From NCBI GenBank assembly GCA_900708905.1, contig CAADRB010000074.1, positions 298,236 to 362,235 of the forward strand: a DNA stretch of 64,000 nucleotides, read 5' to 3'. The stretch's first letter is position 1; each line of letters starts with the position of its first letter. Both the position numbers and the translations under genes were made by a program. Source of the DNA: Hymenolepis diminuta (lineage: Eukaryota; Platyhelminthes; Cestoda; Cyclophyllidea; Hymenolepididae). Below, piece by piece: positions 13,080 to 24,529 of the stretch. The notes beneath the pieces are model-generated. The model was not told the DNA's origin and searched no databases. It worked only from the letters and a program-made list of their open reading frames with translations.

Positions 13080-13490
13080 GCCCAAATCAGGGGAAATAGA
13101 AGCTTTACCGACCAAAGTTTCTTGTCGGAGCACACTGAAGCATCTTGTGGCAATCTGTTCTAATCACGTTGAAGCTGAGCCATTTGTGGAGTTCGCGTGC
13201 AGAGGCCTCCTCTGCCAATCAGCAATCAGTATCCCTGCGGCTTCGCGTTGTTTGTATTTAAGGATCATAAGGGGCTCTGTTTGCAGAAAATTCTTACTCT
13301 CTCATCTCATATGGAGCAATAAATCCTCTCCACTCCACGCCTTTCTTGTTCTCGCTATTTTGGGAGCAGTCTAGCCAATTTCGGGAGAAAATTTATAATA
13401 GAGGGCTCTGAAAAACGCTATCTGGACTGCTTAGAAGGATTATCTAGCTGTAGCAAAAGGGCATATTGGTGTAGCATCCACTGCTTGTTA
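13080..13490 (+). repeat. LTR copy (LTR family 1), plus, diverged
   Basis: This sequence is homologous to the LTR at 12178-12552 but in the opposite orientation, so the two form an inverted pair about 0.5 kb apart. Shared landmarks are 'gccaatcagcaatcag', 'gcaataaatcctctccact' (with AATAAA), 'ctagccaatttcgggag', 'ataatagagggctctg', 'ctggactgcttagaaggatt' and 'gcatccactgctt'. The 5' limit is uncertain because the first ~60 bp diverge. Confidence 0.8.
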
Positions 13491-13969
13491 AAATCCTACA
13501 TTGAAGGCACTGGAATTTGAAGTAATAAAATTCGATATACTATTTGAACTATATCCAGGGTTTGTTGGGAATTAAGGACTCTGAGTTAGTATTGAAGTAC
13601 AATAATGAAACATTGAATCTACGAATTTATTCGTTTTTAAAAGTAACCCCAGTTAAAATCAACGTACACTATTTTTCCATTAACATTTTAAATCTACATA
13701 TATTGAAATAATGTACAACGCCATTTTTAAATTTGTATTCATTCTGCCCTTTTAACCATTATTGAATATACGTCCCAGACAAGACATTCAAGTGTTTTTA
13801 TACTACTTAAATATTTAGGTTAAGTAATTTTTTTTCCTTAAAATTGGCATTTATATCATTACAGTGACTGTCATTACTAATTTCTAGATAAAAAGGGATA
13901 AATATTATCCAGGAAAAGTAAAATTAACAATTATGTTTTTACTTATTGCAAATATTGTATATTTGTTAA

Positions 13970-16800
13970 AATGCGCTACATTCCAGGGTGGTTGAGTACC
14001 AGGGTAGGAGAGATGGTGGAGGTAAACGAAAGCTTGGCCTTTGAGTGGGTCTGAAATAAGTGAGCAGGATATTTTCTGTCATTACAGGAGGAAAGTTTCA
14101 TCGAGTTTAAGTGGATTTTGATAACGTACTTATGTGAAGCATTTGTCGTAGGAAACATTTCTTTTGCTCTGCCGCCAAGTGCTTCAGACTGACTGATGGC
14201 TGTTGACTATCACTCTGTAAGGAGTATCTGCGACGATATTATGAATACCCAGTATGTGCTGGAATTCTAAGTCGAATCAGGTAGACTATTAGATTGGTAA
14301 GGTTATCTGTCTAAATAAGGAATAGCATGACTTTCACTAACTTGAATGAGAGGCTTGTGATCTCTAAGCGCGATAACATGCTGATCTTCATGACGGAATT
14401 GTCTAACAGAGATGTAGCCAGCTGAAAGTTTGCATCCGAAGCTGGAATATTGGTTTTCGCTAAATTGTAGTGTTTTAAAGAAGAGTCTCAGAGATATCAG
14501 CTATTTGTATACAGGTGGATGAAGTGCGCCACCAATAGCAGTACTTGAGATGTCGATTATGCAGTGAAGCTCAGCTCCGAGATTTAATGGGTTATGGTAG
14601 TGTGTTTGACAAGTTACTTCTTCAGCTTGGAAAGGTTATTGTTCATGTGGCATGTAAATTTTCCCATTTTAATAGGGGTTTAAGGACACTAATGGTTGAA
14701 CAATAATATCATGGTCTGGGATTGAAGTCGACGGAAATTTTCTATACCAAGAAACCTTCACTTTGTGTATTGCAGTTGGAGAGGGATTATTTGGCAGTCA
14801 CTTCAACTTCCTTTGGTAGATTCAAGGTTCCTTTGATGTTGATGAGTTATTCTGGAAAATTACTTCAGTTTGCCAAAATGTTTACTTTGCTGCGCTGATC
14901 ATAACACAACATCCCTCCAACTTGGATTTATAATCTCCTTATTCCTATCATGTTCCCATTTAGAACTGCTAGCAAAAAGCGGGTCACCGAAATCCAAACT
15001 ATATAAGATCGTAATGATGATATATTTGGGCAGCATTTCGGAGTGTCAAGGGTATTGTAGGATATTTGAACAAGTTGAATGACGTGGTTATGGCTACTTT
15101 GGCGATGCCTTTCAGGATGACTGGAATTTAGTGGTGCGTTCTCATTAACTCAGATATGAAGGAAATTTTTTTCCTTTGAAGAGAGAAAGCACAGTCGTGG
15201 ATGTGCTGTAGCAGAGGGCAATTAAGAAGGATTAGGAGATGACCAGACCTTTGTTCTGATCTGCTATTGATGCTTATCTGCTGCATCTGCCAGAGCTGCT
15301 CTTTTGAAACTTTGCGTTTTTCCCAAGGAAGTCCACGAGGGTGGGAGTGACAAGGAGGACTAACAGTAAGGATTTCATGAAAGACTTGATGTTCGGTGTG
15401 TAGTTATTGAGTTTGATGGGATTTGGAAATTTTTAGAGAATAGATGAGAATCAGAGAGGGAGGAAGTTAGGAATAATAAAAATGCCCCGGTGTACGGTGG
15501 AAAAATGGTGTGAGGAACAAAGATGAGAAGAGACACCAAATTCGTGTTGGATACATGCATCGAGAAAAGGAGTGGGTCTGTCAACGCGGAAATATTAGAT
15601 TAATTCGAAAAAATATTTCCTTAATTATTTATTGCCTGAGAAAATAATATTTACATTATGCCCACAATATTCTTCATTAACCGTATATTAATATTACAGG
15701 TCTGTTAGCATATTTCAAAGTCAAAATTATATTAGTAGTGTTCTTTTTTCTCTGACTGGAATTTGGAAGTCGGGCCTGCAGAGCGAAAAAGGTGCATCAG
15801 GTATTGCAAAAACTCATTGAAATGTTCTTCTTATGTCTAGGTCGAATTTGACGAAGTCATGATGTTAGACTGCTGGGTGGATTAGAGCTAAATCTTCGGA
15901 TCAGGGCGTAATTTTTTCGGTGTCGATACTCCATGCGTAGAGGATCCGGCTTATTTATAGAATGCCAATCAGATTAATCGCGATCAGTCTTAGGCTTGGC
16001 GGATTCTCGAATATTTACATGGTGACTCTCATTTTCGCCCAGTCTCATCAAAATTTACGTAGTAAGACAGAGATCTGCGATGACTTTCTTCAGTGGCTTT
16101 CTTACTCTTCATGAACGTCTACGTGAAATTCTTTTGGATGCGATTATTTTATAGTTTCTTCCAAGTTGGAGGCGCAGATTTGCATGACATTTTAATGGCA
16201 ACAAACACCTTGACCATTTTACCATTCCCTTGTGCTTGGATGATTGTGGTGCTCATTAAGCAGTTCCTTTTTACATAGAGCTCTTACACCTTATGTGCTC
16301 CCTAAACTACTTATTTCTCTGCTTTGTCGTGTGGAAGAATACTAGAAGGAATGATTTCAAATCAAAAACCGGTTTCTATATGAGTACTTTTCTGTAAAAA
16401 AATTTATTAATGAGCTTATTTTGCAGTTGTGTTCCATCTCTTGACAAGTTTTTGCTCATTTGGAGAGACTGCACAATCTCTCCTGATATCTATCACAGTC
16501 TATTAGGTTTTGCCAGTGCGGGAAGCTGTGTTTTCAGCCTGGTGTATGACTCTTCTTTTGGAGGATCCAATACGGTGCCATAAAATTTTTCGACGACTTA
16601 AATTGGCTGTTTGTGTTTGTTTGTTAGTAATTTGTCATCTCTCATTTAATTTAATTGTGAGTCTAAGACTGAGACTGATCTGCATTCCGAAATTCTTGCA
16701 GAAGCTGTGCGTTGCGCAGATCTCTGGATTTGGTTATCGTTGATTTCTCTATCTTCTTTTGGTGTATCAGGTGCACACGTGCTCCCCAGTCATCGTAGAC
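13970..16800 (-). mobile_element. Decayed Ty3/gypsy-type retrotransposon (gag to RNase H), minus
   Basis: Minus-strand translation near 14290-14600 gives a clear RNase H-like block. It reads IDISSTAIGGALHPPVY, then LRLFFKTLQFSENQYSSFG, LSAGYISVRQFRH and finally ALRDHKPLI, corresponding to the usual TDAS...AIGAVL, FFS.KL...E..YS...EL and TDHKPL motifs of gypsy pol. Near 16430-16590 the same strand gives VLDPPKEESYTRLKTQL, the 'PP...Y..LK..L' motif typical of gypsy gag. Order and orientation (gag at high, pol at low coordinates) agree. Many stops and frameshifts show the copy is dead. Protease, reverse-transcriptase core and integrase were not individually resolved. Limits are approximate. Confidence 0.75.
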
Positions 16801-17901
16801 AGGATTTCCAGCTAATCTACCCTATGCTAATGGTATCCAAGTAAAATAGATGGCAAATGGTAATATTCACCTTATTAATATGAAGTGCGTAGATTAAGTA
16901 GTTTTATTTTGTGAAACTCGAAGCAAACAAATTTTTCATACCAGAATTGGACACTAATTTGGATACATATATCAACCCGTATCTCTGCTGATTCTGATTA
17001 GTAAAAAGGGATGCAGGAAGGTCATTTTGAACATGAAAAAGGCAACTGCCAAATCCGGTATCCCTTTCGTGCAATATTCTTTTTTTTTATTGAAGTGATT
17101 GAAATATCTGTTTCAGAAGATAGGCATCCTTGAAATTCTAGCATATGTCGCAAATCATCCAACCGGCAGTGATGGTCGCATAAGGACGAGCCGCTTCATG
17201 AACATACGGCAGAGAAAGAAATTTTGAATTTGAATTTCATTAATTAATAATAAATAATAAATGATCAATTAATAAATTCCTTGACTTGTTAGCCACATTA
17301 ATATACATTGAGAAAAATGTAAACTCAGGAAAAAGAGGTTCTTTAAGAGGAAGTGTTTACGAAGTTGAAACAAAAATTAGTGACTCAGGAGAGCATTTTT
17401 CATCTGGGCTCCAAATTATGCATTTTAATTACTTTTTTTCAACTTTAATTTCAATTATTCAATTCAAATGATATGAGACCAGATAATAGGGCCATATCTT
17501 CCAATCCTGTTCAATTCTGTCCCCCTTCCAGTTATGCTGGACAATTGTTTCAAAAGCTTTTTTGTCTTGAAAGTAATACGGTAATATTTTATCACAACTT
17601 CAAGTTCTAATGAAATTGACCTGAAGATAATTAAACTTGAGGGATTGTTTTATTAATAGAAATGCCGTAATTATTGTTTAATGCATAAAATCATTTAAAA
17701 TCACATTAAATTGATAAATATAAACTTGGATGACAAGAAATTGTTCCAAGAGCAAAAAAACAATAATAGTAAAAAGCGTATAACTATTAGTAAACAATTT
17801 TATCCAAATTTAATCCACAGGAGGAGAACAACGGGATAAATAGTGTTTAGAAGCCAAGCAGAAGGTGAATTCACGCTTCCAAAATGTGTGTACATATCCG
17901 A

Positions 17902-18093
<192 letters not shown>

Positions 18094-18304
18094 AGCTATA
18101 ATATTAAATAGAATGTTTCGAATAACAAATTGTCTAAACTATAATGTTACCTACCCTACCAGCTACAGAGGAAAAAGAGTGATCTTGTAGATAAGCTCAT
18201 AAATGGCTAATATTACTCGCTCTTACGAAATACTGATGACAATATTCCGCCAGCTTTTAAAATGCATTGCGAACCACTTTAATCATCCCTTAAGTAATAT
18301 GAAT

Positions 18305-18835
18305 CTAGTCATGAATCCTATCATCTCTGTAATATCTATCTAACGTCATCTCTAACCGCCGAAATTTAATTATCTTGTCCTCATAGGGATGTGTGAAGTT
18401 GTCAACCTTACTGTGACCTCGGCTCTCCCCGGATGAACATCGTGTGTCCCCAAGTGGCTCATTCTCATCGATCGGAAAGGCTAAGTGCACCTCCGATGAT
18501 AGTTGCAGAGACACCGCTGACTCAACTATATTGGGAACCAGTCCTGTCCACACTGTCCCTTCCTTTTCCTACAGCCGTCCCGTCCAATTAAAACAAACAA
18601 TTGTGTCTTCACGCACATCCTCATCCAAGTGACGATTATAAATTCCCTTCCAACACACACGCAGAGACTGTCTCTTGCTAGACAAATCTTCTGTCGCTCT
18701 ATCCCTTCTTTGATTCTCTCTTCCCCTTGGGAGTCCTGGTCTGATCAGTTCTTGGTGTTCTGTTTCATTGCTGCTAGCCCTTACTCTAACGGCAACCTGT
18801 TATTTATTGTTGTTCTCAACGTGGTCTGAAAGATC
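18305..18835 (-). repeat. Interspersed repeat family B, minus copy
   Basis: This is the inverted homologue of 4920-5395. On the minus strand it retains an uninterrupted 82-codon frame (18553-18305) containing SLQLSSEVHLAFPIDENEP, whose counterpart in the other copy reads similarly with stops. An open frame in one copy and a broken one in the other suggests the repeat derives from a coding element. I could not identify the family. Confidence 0.65.
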
Positions 18836-19519
18836 TAACGGTTATGAGAGTTGAGATGTTGATCCGATTCAAAATATTTGCAATCACTTAACTTATGGCT
18901 TATTATTCATTCTTATATTTTATAATATTTAAAAAAAGGAATTTTATTAATGAAATTATATATTTTTATAAACAAAGCGTATTTCTTCGGATCAGACGAA
19001 AATATTTGTGGTGCTCAATCCATGGTTTCAAGTGTAGTGTTGAATAATAACAGTGGAATAGTTGCAGCTCTATGCTCCAAAAAGCACATTAAACAGGAAT
19101 TGTATTGTCACCAAGCTTATTCATTATTGATTTTATACACAAATAAAATTGATCGCTGCTCTTTATATTTGGTTCATTTTTGCACCAAAATTTGTGTTGC
19201 CTCATGATTTGTAACTATGGAGACCATTTTTACAGATTAATACCGGAGATTTGCTTTATGGATTAGCTTTTTTGCATAACATTTAAATATATTTATTTAA
19301 AACCATAATGATAATTGCTTGATGTGTATTTGACTGAAAAATGAGGGAACTATGTTAAGTGTTGAAAAAAATTAGATCATTATTTTTCTTCACAGTCAGG
19401 TAAGCCAGTCGCATTTGCATTTTATTTTCTATCTTATTTCTGCTTGTTTGCATATTTAAAACTATGTTTTTTTGTCATTTCTTTAATTAAATATTAGATA
19501 AGTTTGACTTTCTACCAAA

Positions 19520-19858
19520 ATGAGTAATATCAGTAGTCAAATAACACTGTTATACCGATATGAACACTTGATGGAGAATGTGAAAATTGGGCTGCATTGG
19601 CTGGGAAAATTTGAGGAACTTCAGGAGAATCTTGATTCAAAACTAAAAGCTATGGTACGTGAAGATGCCTTGTTGGGAATTAACTATTTCCTGCATAGAA
19701 TTGTGAATATTCGGGGAGAATTTTCTCAATTGTATTTGCATAATATTCAAAACAATGAACGCTTTTCCTCTTTTATGAAGGATCCTATTATGGAATTGGA
19801 CAATTCACTTAGATGTCTGGAGTATCATCGCCAATTAATCAATGAAATACCCAGATAA
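19520..19858 (+). CDS. Intronless 112-aa hypothetical protein, predicted all-helical
   Basis: This is an unrecognised protein starting MSNISSQITLLYRYEHLMEN and ending LINEIPR. It has no signal peptide or membrane segment; charged and hydrophobic residues alternate in a helical pattern throughout (for example ENLDSKLKAMVREDALLG, then INYFLHRIVNIRGEF). An acceptor-like 'aaatattag' sits about 20 bp upstream of the ATG, and the ORF is a single exon. It parallels the ORF at 6013-6363 in length, exon structure and a weakly similar motif pattern, so the two may be paralogues. The composition looks more protein-like than the chance ORFs around it, but no domain supports it. Confidence 0.55.
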   Translation: MSNISSQITLLYRYEHLMENVKIGLHWLGKFEELQENLDSKLKAMVREDALLGINYFLHRIVNIRGEFSQLYLHNIQNNERFSSFMKDPIMELDNSLRCLEYHRQLINEIPR

Positions 19859-19899
19859 GTAGCATGAAAATGTCATCAAAATAGCTTTCGAATGAATTC

Positions 19900-22800
19900 C
19901 ATAACAATTTGTTCTATTTTTTTCAATATGACATTTTAATGAGAATACGATTTATTTCGGCTTGTATTGCTAAAAATTTCATTTAATTTGAGTTTTTTCA
20001 AACAAAGTTCTATATATTTATTATTTTAATTGAAATCGTGTTGTTTTTTGAATCACTGATATTTGTTACAATCTCATTTTCGTGAATTATATTCTATGCT
20101 CGGAAGAGAAGTGATGTCAGTATTTGTTTGAATTTAAGAAGTATTTTTCCATGTGGATATGGGCTCTCCGACACTTCCTTAATTTGACTTAGGAGGGGAC
20201 TTGCTTCTTCTTCTTCTTCTCCCTAACTTCGCGAGTTATTAAACTACTTCCCTGCTCTCAATGGCCTTTCATTTATTAAAAGGCCTATGTTCTTCTAGAC
20301 AGCAAATAGTAATTTTACTTTCTTCAAGTAAACTTTGTGATTAATAACGTTGCTTGTGATGCGTCGGTGTCAATTAAGGTGAAGTTGATTATATTTCAAG
20401 ACGACAGTCGAGCTTCAGATGTCGACAGATAAATAGTAAGGTCAAGCGAACCAATAGCAGGATGTCTTTCATTTGAAAATTAAATACTCAAAATGTCATG
20501 AAGAATTTATTGAAAATTGAAATAAATAAATAAATGATGTCACAGTGTGAATAAAAAAGCTGAAAAAATATTTAAATTGTGAGAATTTTGTTAAAATCCA
20601 ATAAATAAATTTTTGTGCTCAGGCGTAAACGGATCTGGGGAAAGGAATTCGGAAATTTTATTTCTTCTCTTATGTTGTCAATTTTGCAGAGTATCTTCAA
20701 AGAGCATTACTTTGAACTTCTTTCGAATGTTTGTTTCGACTACATGAGATGATTGGTTCTAGAAGCCAAAGAAATATACAAGGAATAAAATTTTGTTTAC
20801 TGACCGCAAGCAAAAAACTTGCAGATTTATAATGACCGCAGAAAGGGCTGGAGGCTAAGAGATACACTTCCGTATCTTTAGTGCCCGTAGCTAATGCTCT
20901 ATGTAGTTTGTAGCAACCGGTTTGTTATTGGTTACTCTTGGTGAAAAAAACGATTAGATAAATCTAGCAGTTTTAGTATTTCACATGAATAAGAAAGCAT
21001 CTTTTCGGAAGGCGACACATGACGAGTCGAAATAAAAATAATTCAGATTAAATGATTATTTTAATCAGTCCGAGGCAAAATAGTAAAACTGCTATAGCCA
21101 GCTGATGTTTATCAGCACCTAGCACTTAGAAATCGTTGACACTGGCGATAAGATCTTCACTACAGTGTCCACAGGCGGTCCCACTATGTGTTTGTGTATT
21201 TGCACACCTGTTTACATACGTAAACAGGTGTCGATCATCACACCGAGACACCGACAACGAGACATGACTGACGTCTAACAAAGAAATGTTTTGTATATAA
21301 ACCTAATTTACTAGTTAATAAATTGGAGTGGCCTGTCTGCCACCTCCGGACTGATCTGACATGAGTGACTTGACTTATTCCTTCTGATCGATCGATGTGA
21401 CCTCTGATAGATCCTCCTTCACGTTATTACGAAAAAAAATATCTGATTTTGTCAAAACTTGCATTAAACAAGTAAAATTCGTATATTCTTTTCACATAAA
21501 CCTTCACACTACAAACGGCATCTAGTCTTCAACCGGCAAAATGATCAGCACCGGTATTAAGTAATTAATTTTTTTAAGTGTTAATTGTATGTGAGTAAGT
21601 TAAATGGTGATAAATCATCTTAACTTAATTCCATACTTCTTTCCAGAGTGATTACCTTCGTATGGCAGTGTTCTGTCATTCTGCGCTTTGTAAAACATTC
21701 ACGCAGACTACTCATTTTCTAATCATAAACTGCTCTGTTTTACACCTATAATTGGCTACATCTTTTACCCCATGATTAATCGCTATCTTCTGAAAGCGAT
21801 CTTAGCATTTGTTTAAATAGAACCGCTATTGTTTTCACTATTTCCCTTCCTTACTACAGTTGAGAAGAAGAAAAGTGGACAGGAATTTCTTGTTCAATAT
21901 TCAAGTCTAAAATATAGTCAAGAGCTTGGGACTATCCTATCAACAGTATGCGTGAGGACTACTCAAATCGCTTCATATAACTTATTTTAAACCATACAAG
22001 AGTATAGTAATTAATATTTCTAGCCCTTTTTTAGTGAATTTGGAAACCAATCTTAAGGAAGAACGGAAAAACATTTAAGATAATTACAAATCTACGTTTA
22101 CATATTTCTGGTGCATTTTAATAGACGTTAATATTTAAAAAATGGTTTCTTAATAAAATAATCTAAATTTATTTAACACCATATTTTTAGAGTGGCAAAA
22201 ATTATTTGATATTAAAAAATATGAAAGAAAATTCAAGTTTAAATGAACTCATATTTTAAATTAGTACTCTGGACACTTTGATCCGTCCCACTCACTCAAT
22301 TTTATTAGAAAATAGGGAAATCGAGATCTGCGAGATAATTGTGACTATATTGTGATCTAAGCAACGAAAGCGCGAGTTTGCAACTTTGCTCCGGCCAGAT
22401 GGAACTATAATAGGAACAAAAAATTATTAATAATTAATCGATTTTATGTAAATATAGTGCATTAATTACAAATGTACCCAATCGATCATTCTTGATGCAT
22501 CCGAACTCAAAAAAAGTAGATTATTTGATTTGAAACAAATAAATAACTTTAAAAATTCTTTAATTAGTAATTGCAACTTTGTTAAACCAACTTTTTGCTG
22601 ATGATCTAAGCAAAATCAGCGATTGACTTTAAATCAACATTTTGACAATCTGAAGAAGTTGTCAATGAAATTATATCAGAGATATATCAAGAAAAAATAT
22701 TCAAAAATTTTCCATTGTTGTTATTGAGCAACTGAAAATGATTCATTCTAATAATTGATCTGACAATAAAAAATGATCCGACTTACTTTGATTCTGCATT

Positions 22801-23790
22801 CAGGCTGTACATTATTTCCCTACTGGGTAATTGGTGTTCGAAAATTCAAATCTCCAGAATTACTCAGCATTACTCTTGTTTAAAATTTCTAATGTTTATT
22901 ACCAGCTCAGTTGATAATGATGGTTGGCTCTATCACTTCAGTTCATCACTTCCTCCAAAAAGCTGACTGATATTGTCTGTAGCTTACATCAAAGTGACAC
23001 AGCCGAGATGGGAGTAAATACACGCTTAATTTTATTTAAAAAGCCGGGAAAAATATATATTATATATAACATTACTAAATAAATTTAAACGAGATATATG
23101 ATAAGAGAAGAATCACCATTATTTACAAAAAAAATTATTTTTAAAAGACATATTTGCTAAAACAGAGATCGCGGTTTTGGCGAACATAAGAAAAATCTTC
23201 ATGTGTTGCAGTATTCTTTAAGAGTAGTCCTCTTAAAATTTGAATTTTTTGTATAATTAATTTTTTACTTATTATTTAAAATATTAAATATTAACTGCAA
23301 TAGTTCTTTGCTAAAGTTACGGTACTCTAAAAAGCGGGACACTGAATGAGATATTCTCCTGTCCTGTCTGAGAGTATTTAAAATAAATATTAAATATGAA
23401 TTAACAAACGCACAATTAAAATAACAAATAGGAAAATTAAATCGAATTTGTTTTTTATTTAATTTGGTATAAAGCGCATTTACGGCCGCTGTAATTCCTA
23501 TGTTATTTTACTAATACTATGAAAATATCTTTAACCCTGCGGTGAAGTAACACTTAAGCAATGATTTTAAAATATTGCTTTTAATCACAATCGCAAATTT
23601 AATTAAATTATTTAACGCTATATAATCAATAGAGGGATTGTTATTATCATTACCAGTGATTTGTGTCACTTTGCTAAATGAGCACCAATAATGAGAACAG
23701 AGGTTTTAGTAGCACCTTAATATAATATATTCGATAGTGAACAATGTAGCACCAATTCTGCATTTATTATGAATATTTAAATTCACATTC
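19900..23790. other. Intergenic DNA with a palindrome and simple repeats, no gene
   Basis: Nothing here reads as a convincing exon. It includes a (CTT)n run near 20205-20220, a strong palindrome at 21204-21231, and a nearby TATA-like 'tatataaacc' with an AATAAA ('taataaattgg') around 21295-21325 that could be an LTR-like or promoter relic. Confidence 0.4.
21204..21231. promoter_or_regulatory. 28-bp palindrome with E-box and forkhead-like halves
   Basis: The arms are acacctgtttac and gtaaacaggtgt, a perfect 12-bp inverted repeat around the 4-nt spacer 'atac'. Each arm carries CACCTG/CAGGTG (E-box) overlapping GTAAACA (forkhead-type core). The sequence is certain; a regulatory role is inference. 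Confidence 0.4.
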
Positions 23791-23792
23791 AG

Positions 23793-24007
23793 TCAAGTTG
23801 TTTAATAACTGGTTGAACGACAAAGAACTATGTTTACATAATAATAATAGTAATCAATATGGGAGGAAATCGATTCAGCACAAATATTGCGATAAACAAA
23901 ATGTGGATGATCTGATAAATCCAGAAGTTATAAATCAAGATTGTTCGTTAAATTTGCTCTATTTATCGTACTTTGCCGTCTGCATCAAACATTCTGTAGG
24001 AAACAAG
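23793..24007 (+). CDS. Candidate internal exon, 71 codons, unrecognised
   Basis: The stretch is open in the frame reading KLFNNWLNDKELCLHNNN and ending FAVCIKHSVGNK. It is bracketed by a plausible acceptor ('attcacattcag') and a donor (AAG|GTATAG). The peptide is Asn-rich with several cysteines and matches no family I know. The next acceptor-donor bracket, at 24454-24529, is phase-compatible (this exon ends in phase 0). No start exon was located. It could be a chance open frame in AT-rich sequence. Confidence 0.3.
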
Positions 24008-24109
24008 GTATAGGGCGACGCCATTAATGGCGGCGAAACCCGAAATTAAAATGCAAACCAACTAATCCTTTCTTTCTTCCCTTTAAATACCACCAACCAC
24101 AAGCCATTC

Positions 24110-24420
24110 CATGCAGAGAACCGATGAAGGCCAACGCGGAAGAGCCAACCAGCAGGACGCCTCCCGGAAAGGAAGAGGAGAAAAGCCTGGATACCTAAAC
24201 AGGTTAGAATATCACGTTCCGGTGTATAAGCAAGTGCCTTCTACCCGCGACCTCCATCGCTACTCTCTGTGCAACCCCTTACTCCAACTTCCCCATCGTC
24301 AAACCGAATCCTTCCTAACCCCGCCTCACTGTATTCTACTAATTCATAATAAATTTTCATCCTAACTAGTCTTGACTCTCCTATCGAAGTCCGACTGATC
24401 TTACAATTCCCTCTTTTCAG
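24110..24420. other. GC-richer non-coding block of unknown origin
   Basis: Composition changes abruptly here, with a purine-rich 'gaaaggaagaggagaaaagc' followed by a C-rich stretch and 'taataaatttt' near 24347. The layout resembles a polypurine tract next to an LTR or 3' end of an element, but no homologous copy was seen in the window. Confidence 0.2.
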
Positions 24421-24453
24421 TGTTTTGTACTGTTTCCCTCTTCAATCGCTCAG

Positions 24454-24529
24454 GACATTAAAGGATATTGCAAAAGTAATACTAATGAAATGAGCAACAA
24501 TGGCAAACGTAGAATTCTATCATTTAAAG
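24454..24529 (+). CDS. Candidate internal exon, 25 codons, unrecognised
   Basis: It is bracketed by a good acceptor ('cctcttcaatcgctcag') and a good donor (AAAG|GTAAGC). In phase 0 it reads DIKGYCKSNTNEMSNNGK and then RRILSFK, joining in frame to the exon ending at 24007 across a 446-nt intron. No downstream exon was identified, so the gene, if real, is only partly seen. Confidence 0.3.
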
